Assembly (NCBI GenBank): GCA_039707655.1
Contig: CM077665.1
Location: 292,520,205 to 292,584,204 of the forward strand
From: Elymus sibiricus
Taxonomy: Eukaryota > Streptophyta > Magnoliopsida > Poales > Poaceae
DNA: 64,000 nucleotides
Direction: 5' to 3'
Positions 59,668-64,000 of the stretch are shown piece after piece (the stretch's first letter is position 1; each line of letters opens with the position of its first letter). Below the pieces are notes generated by a model that ran no database searches, had not been told where the DNA came from, and saw nothing but the letters and a program-made list of their open reading frames with translations. Position numbers and translations under genes: made by a program.

Positions 59668-61073
59668 TGATAACCCACAAGTATAGGGGATCGCAATAGT
59701 TTTTGAGGGTAGAGTATTCAACCCAAATTTATAGATTCGACACAAGGGGAGCCAAAGAATATTTGCAAGTATTAGCAGTTGAGTTGTCAATTCAACCACA
59801 CCTGGAGATTAAATATCTGCAGCAAAGTGATAAGTAGCATAGTAATATGATAGTTTGATAGCAATGGTAACAATAGTAGTATCAGTAACAGTGATAGCAA
59901 TGGTTTTATAGCAATTGGAACAGTAGCAATAGCAATAGCAACCTAGCAAGAACAATATGTGGAAAACTCGTAGGCATTGGATTGGTGAATTCGTTGGATG
60001 ATATTCATCATATAACAGTCATAACCTAGGGCGACATAGAACTAGCTCCAGTTCATAAATATAATGTAGGCATGTATTCCGTAAATAGTCATACGTGCTT
60101 ATGGAAAAGAACTTGCATGACATCTTTTGTCCTACCCTCCCGTGGCAGCGGGGTCCATAAGGAAACTAAGGGATATTAAGGCCTCCTTGAGAACCGAAAC
60201 AAAGCATTAACACATAGTGAATACATGAACTCCTCAAACTACGGTCATCACCGGAAAGTATCCCGACTATTGTCACCCCGGGGTTTACGGATCATAACAC
60301 ATAGCAGGTGCATATGACTAGCAAGATCGGATCAAGAACATAGATATAATGGTGATAACATAAACGGTTCAGATCTGAAATCATGGCACTCGGGCCCTAG
60401 TGACAAGCATTAAGCATGGCAAAGTCATAGCAACATCAATCTCAAAACATAGTGGATAATAGGGATCAAGCCCTAACAAAACTAACTCGATTACATGATG
60501 AATCTCATCCTACTCCTCACCGACCAGTGAGCCTACGAAGAAATTACTCACTCCCGGTGGGGAGCATCATGGAATTGGCGATGAAGGAGGGTTGGTGATG
60601 ACGAAGACCGAAGATACCCCTCTCCGGAGCCCCAAACGGACTCCAGATCTGGCCTCCCAATGAAGAACAGGAGGTGGCGGCGGCTCCGTCTCGTGAAACG
60701 CGATAAAACTTCCTCTCCTATTTTTTTGTCCAAAAATAGGAATTTATAGTGCTGGAATTAGGGTCAGGGGGCCACGAGGTGACCACAACCCACCTGGGCG
60801 TGCCTGGAGGGGGTGGCGCGCCCTGGTGTATCGTGCCCAGCTAGGGCACCCCCTCCAGTGGTTCTTGGCTCCAGTATTTTTTATTTATTGTAAAATAATT
60901 CTCCAAAAAGTTTTGCCCAATTCTGAGAACTTATATTTCTGCACAAAAACAACACCATGGTAGTTCTGCTGAAAACAACGTCAGTCCGGGTTAGTTTCAT
61001 TTAAATCATGCAAATTAGAGTCCAAAACAAGAGCAAAAGCGTTAAGAAAAGTAGATACGACGGAGACATATCA
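59668..61073 (-). repeat. 5' LTR of element B
   Basis: 1406 bp; on the plus strand it runs from TGATAACCCACAAG to GGAGACATATCA, followed by the target duplication ATTAC. Confidence 0.94.
60791..60828. repeat. GC-rich inverted repeat in element B 5' LTR
   Basis: 38 bases, arms CACCTGGGCG and GCGCCCTGGTG; homologous to 52650-52687. Confidence 0.8.
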
Positions 61074-61078
61074 ATTAC

Positions 61079-63552
61079 CCTCTGCCTTTCATTGATCAAA
61101 TGCTAGAAAAATTATCTAAGCACAAACACTTTTGTTTTCAAGATGGATATTCTCGTTTCTCTCAAATACCCGTGTCACAACCTGATCAAGAGAAAACCAC
61201 CTTTACTTGTCCTTTTGGAACCTATGCTTATAGATGTATGCCTTTTGGTTTATGCAACGCACCTGCTACCTTTCAAAGATGTATGACTGCTATATTCTCT
61301 GATTTTTGTGAAAAGATTGTGGAGGTTTTCAGGGATGATTTTTCCGTTTACGGAACTTCTTTTGATGATTGCTTAAGCAACCTTGATTGAGTTTTGCAGA
61401 GATGTGAACAAACTAATCTCGTCTTGAATTGGGAGAAGTGCCACTTTGTGGTTAATGAAGGTATTGTCTTGGGGCATAAAATATCTGAACGAGGTATTGA
61501 GGTCGATAAAGCTAAAGTTGATGCAATTGAGAAATGCCATGTCGTAAAGATATTAAAGGTAATCGGAGTTTTCTTGGTCATGCTGGTTTCTATAGGAGGT
61601 TTATTAAAGACTTCTCTAAAATTTCTAGGCCTCTTACTAATCTTTTACAAAATGATATTCCATTTGTTTTTGATGATGATCGTGTAGAAGCCTTTGAAAC
61701 ACTCAAGAAAGCCTTAACTTCTGCACCTATTGTTCAACCACCTGATTGGAACTTGCCTTTTGAAATTATGTGTGATGCTAGTGATTATGATGTTGGTGCT
61801 ATTCTAGGACAAAGAGTTGATAAGAAATTAGATGTTATCCATTATGCTAGCAAAACTCTAGACAATGCCCAAAGAAATTATGCTACTACCGAAAAAGAAT
61901 TTTTAGCAGTTGTGTTTGCTTGTGATAAATTTAGATCTTACATTGTTGATTCCAAAGTTATTGTTCACACTGATCATGCTGCTATAAAATATCTTATGGA
62001 AAAGAAAGATGCTAAACCTAGACTCATTAGGTGGGTTCTCTTGCTTCAAGAATTTGATTTACATATCACTGATAGGAAAGGAGCTGAGAACCCCGTAGCT
62101 GATAACTTGTCTAGGTTAGAAAATATTCGTGATGACCCACTACCTATTGATGATAGTTTTCCTGATGAACAGTTAGCTGCAATAAATGTTTCTCAAAACA
62201 CTCCTTGGTATGCTGATTATGCTAACTACATTGTTGCTAAATATATACCACCTAGTTTCACATACCAACAAAAGAAAACATTCTTCTATGATTTAAGACA
62301 TTACTTTTGGGATGACCCACATATTTATAAAGAAGGGGTAGATGGTATTATTAGACGTTGTGTACCTGAGTATGAACATGAACAAATCCTACGGAAATGT
62401 CATTCCGAAACCTATGGAGGACATCATGCGGGAGATAGAACTGCTCACAAGGTATTGCAATATGGTTTTCATTGGCCTACTCTCTTCAAGGATGCCCGTA
62501 AGTTTGTCTTGTCTTGTGATGAATGTCAAAGAATTGGTAATATCGGTAAGCGTCAGGAAATGCGTATGAATTATTCACTTGTTGTTGAACCATTTGATGT
62601 TTGGGGTTTTGACTATATGAGACCTTTTCCTTCCTCTAATGGGTATACTCATATTTTCGTTGCTGTTGATTATGTTACTAAGTGGGTAGAAGCTATTCCA
62701 ACTAGTAGTGCTGATCATAACACCTCCATTAAAATGCTTAAAGAAGTTATTTTCTCGAGGTTTGGAGTCCCTAGATATTTAATGACTGATGGTGGTTCAC
62801 ACTTTATTCATGATGCTTTCCGTAAAATGCTTGCTAAATATGATGTTAACCATAGAATTGCATCACCCTATCATCCTCAATCTAGTGGTCAAGTTGAACT
62901 TAGCAATAGAGAAATAAAATTAATATTACAAAAAACTGTCAATAGGTCCCGAAAGAATTGGTCTAAGAAACTAGATGATGCACTTTGGGCCTATAGAACA
63001 GCTTATAAAAATCCTATGGGTATGTCTCCATACAAAATGGTATATGGAAAGGCTTGTCATTTGCCTCTAGAGTTAGAACATAAAGCATTTTGGGCAATTA
63101 AAGAACTCAATTATGATTTCAAACTTGCAGGTGAAAAGAGGTTATTTGATATTCGCTCACTAGATGAATGGAGAACCCAAGCTTATGAAAATGCCAAACT
63201 TTTCAAAGAAGAAGTTAAAAGATGGCATGACAAAAGAATCCAAAAACGGGAATTCAAAGTTGGAGAATATGTTATTTTGTACAACTCTTGTTTTAGATTT
63301 TTTGCATGAAAGCTTCTTTCCAAATGGGAAGGACTATATATTATCGAAGAGGTTTATCGTTCTGGAGCTAGCAAGATTAATAATGCCGAAGGTACTAACC
63401 TGAAGGTGGTCAATGGACAAAGAATTAAACACTATATCTCAGGTACGCCTATTAATGCTGAAAGCAATATTATCCAAACCATGACATCGGAGGAACGCAT
63501 AAAAGAAACCTTCCGGAACACTCTAGAATCCCGAAAAAGAGGAAGTACGTGA
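61079..63552 (+). pseudogene. RT, RNase H and integrase of element C
   Basis: Continues the RT cut at 51520. TCPFGTYAYRCMPFGLCNAPATF is at about 61205-61275 (only part quoted: FGLCNAPATF). The catalytic box is VFRDDFSVYG at about 61327, with both Asp present. A TGA at 61388 and a one-base loss near 61533 interrupt. From 61534 a 591-codon frame holds RNase H ([32 protein letters not shown]), the integrase HHCC finger ([20 protein letters not shown]) and the core with all three acidic residues ([23 protein letters not shown]). It ends at a TGA at 63307; the frame then continues to 63552. No chromodomain is seen. Apart from insertions this copy has only a few point defects. Confidence 0.92.
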
Positions 63553-63669
63553 TACGGTAAGTAAACGGACTCCGAAAAATCCGCAAAAATATTTTCTGTT
63601 AGTTTTGGAATATTACTAAAATTAGGAAAATAAGAAATAAACAGGAAATCAACCGAGGTGAGCACGATA

Positions 63670-63707
63670 CACCAGGGCGCGCCTGCCCTCCCTGGCGCGA
63701 CCTGGTG
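63670..63707. repeat. LTR-like inverted repeat upstream of element C third ORF
   Basis: 38 bases with arms CACCAGGGCGCGC and GCGCGACCTGGTG, flanked by CGATA and GGTTGTG as in the LTR modules. It lies after the integrase and before a TATA box and ORF start. Confidence 0.85.
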
Positions 63708-63781
63708 GGTTGTGCCCCCCTCGGGCACCTTCCCGACTTCGTTTTCCTTCCATATTCTTGCTTCCCAAGATAAAAAATCTT

Positions 63782-63789
63782 TATATATA
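63782..63789 (+). promoter_or_regulatory. TATA box, probable internal promoter for the third ORF
   Basis: CTTTATATATACCCCC lies 69 bases before the ATG at 63858 and 75 bases after the GC-rich inverted repeat. The spacing is that of a plant RNA polymerase II promoter. Inference from sequence only. Confidence 0.55.
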
Positions 63790-63857
63790 CCCCCGATTGT
63801 TTTGACCACCGCATCGCAGAAAAATCCCCTGTTCTTGTTTCGTGCTGTTTTCCTAAC

Positions 63858-64000
63858 ATGTCTGAAAATATGGCGTCTCAAGATTCAGAGGGGGGGAGCT
63901 ATGTTGCTGACTATATTGCAAACCCTAAGGTCTATGGAGAGGTGGATCATTATGGATGGACCACGGACGAGGAAGAAGACGCCAACATGAAGGGAACGAA
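63858..64000 (+). CDS. Start of the third ORF of element C, runs off the window
   Basis: ATG at 63858 opens a frame with no stop to the window end (47 codons seen): MSENMASQDSEGGSYVAD and then VYGEVDHYGWTTDEEED. It sits after the integrase, where Athila-type elements carry their extra ORF, and matches the position of the ATHILA-type ORF in element B. The N-terminal residues are not similar to those of element B, so the family assignment is from position only. It might be intact or broken beyond 64000. Confidence 0.55.
   Translation, partial: MSENMASQDSEGGSYVADYIANPKVYGEVDHYGWTTDEEEDANMKGT

Larger units (their letters stand above)
51521..61073 (-). mobile_element. Athila-type Gypsy element (element B), non-autonomous, 9553 bp
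   Basis: Complete element with two LTRs (51521-52932 and 59668-61073) and a 5-bp target duplication ATTAC (51516-51520 and 61074-61078) inside the RT of element C, in the opposite orientation. Order on the minus strand: 5' LTR, tRNA-Asp PBS, gag, protease, inverted-repeat module, ATHILA-type ORF, PPT, 3' LTR. I find no RT, RNase H or integrase sequence between protease and PPT, so it cannot move by itself. The LTRs differ by only a few percent by eye, including an 8-base indel near 52040. Element plus duplication is 9558 bases, a multiple of three. Confidence 0.95.
47539..64000 (+). mobile_element. Athila-type Gypsy retrotransposon (element C), right end outside window
   Basis: The 5' LTR (47539-49037), a tRNA-Asp type PBS, gag, protease, RT, RNase H, integrase and the start of a third ORF are present in plus orientation. 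There is no chromodomain, and an extra ORF follows the integrase, as in the Athila lineage. It inserted into a CACTA coding exon (five bases before it, CTCCG). It is itself interrupted by a MITE (51084-51339) and a whole element (51521-61073). The 3' LTR lies beyond the window. Confidence 0.9.

Noticed and set aside
1..64000. Operons, ribosome binding sites, CRISPR arrays, tRNA or rRNA genes
   Set aside because: The window is plant nuclear DNA. No spaced direct-repeat arrays of the CRISPR kind, no rRNA-like sequence and no tRNA cloverleaf were noticed, although tRNA genes were not searched for systematically.

Overview
The window looks like a transposon-rich stretch of a large grass genome, most likely Triticeae (wheat, Aegilops or barley group). 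That assignment is an inference. It rests on Stowaway MITEs, a CACTA element, Athila-type and chromovirus Gypsy elements and LINEs of the kinds usual in those genomes, and on one ordinary plant gene with long introns. The only host gene I can reconstruct fully is prefoldin subunit 1 (PFD1, minus strand, 26018-32443). Its six coding exons give 129 residues only if a 7-nucleotide microexon is included. Almost everything else is transposable-element sequence, mostly broken.

Layout, left to right. (1) 1-14790: a Gypsy chromovirus on the minus strand with about 3.36 kb LTRs; its 3' LTR runs off the left edge of the window and is split by a 3264-bp Helitron (2354-5617). The internal region (5807-11426) holds a primer-binding site, a leader ORF of unknown function, and a gag-pol frame kept in one phase but broken by about a dozen stop codons. 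This element sits inside ORF1 of a LINE. (2) 14791-21005: the rest of that LINE (ORF1, ORF2, poly-A tail). (3) 21006-25450: a highly decayed second LINE, a 156-bp solo LTR with a perfect 5-bp target-site duplication, and unidentified sequence. (4) 26018-32443: PFD1. (5) 32835-38276: a full-length LINE with a perfect 16-bp target-site duplication, inserted 376 bp upstream of the PFD1 start codon and pointing away from it. (6) 38302-41150: an in-frame 261-bp tandem duplication, a receptor-like-kinase fragment, a repeat-rich AT-rich stretch and a mariner-like transposase fragment. (7) 41151-64000: a deep nest. A CACTA element interrupts the mariner transposase; the CACTA holds the 3' part of one Gypsy element (up to 44733) and is interrupted at 47538 by an Athila-type Gypsy element on the plus strand. 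That element in turn holds a Stowaway MITE and a 9553-bp Athila-type element on the minus strand (51521-61073), with TSD ATTAC, inserted in its reverse-transcriptase domain.

How the parts relate: PFD1 is the host function here, a subunit of the cytosolic prefoldin chaperone that passes unfolded actin and tubulin to the CCT chaperonin. The minus-strand Athila-type element has gag and protease plus an ATHILA-type third ORF but no reverse transcriptase or integrase, so it would depend on enzymes from a relative such as the element it landed in. Both Athila-type elements carry the same GC-rich inverted repeat in their LTRs and again upstream of the third ORF, which suggests that ORF has its own LTR-like promoter. 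I saw no rRNA, tRNA or CRISPR array. Family names beyond the clade level are not claimed.
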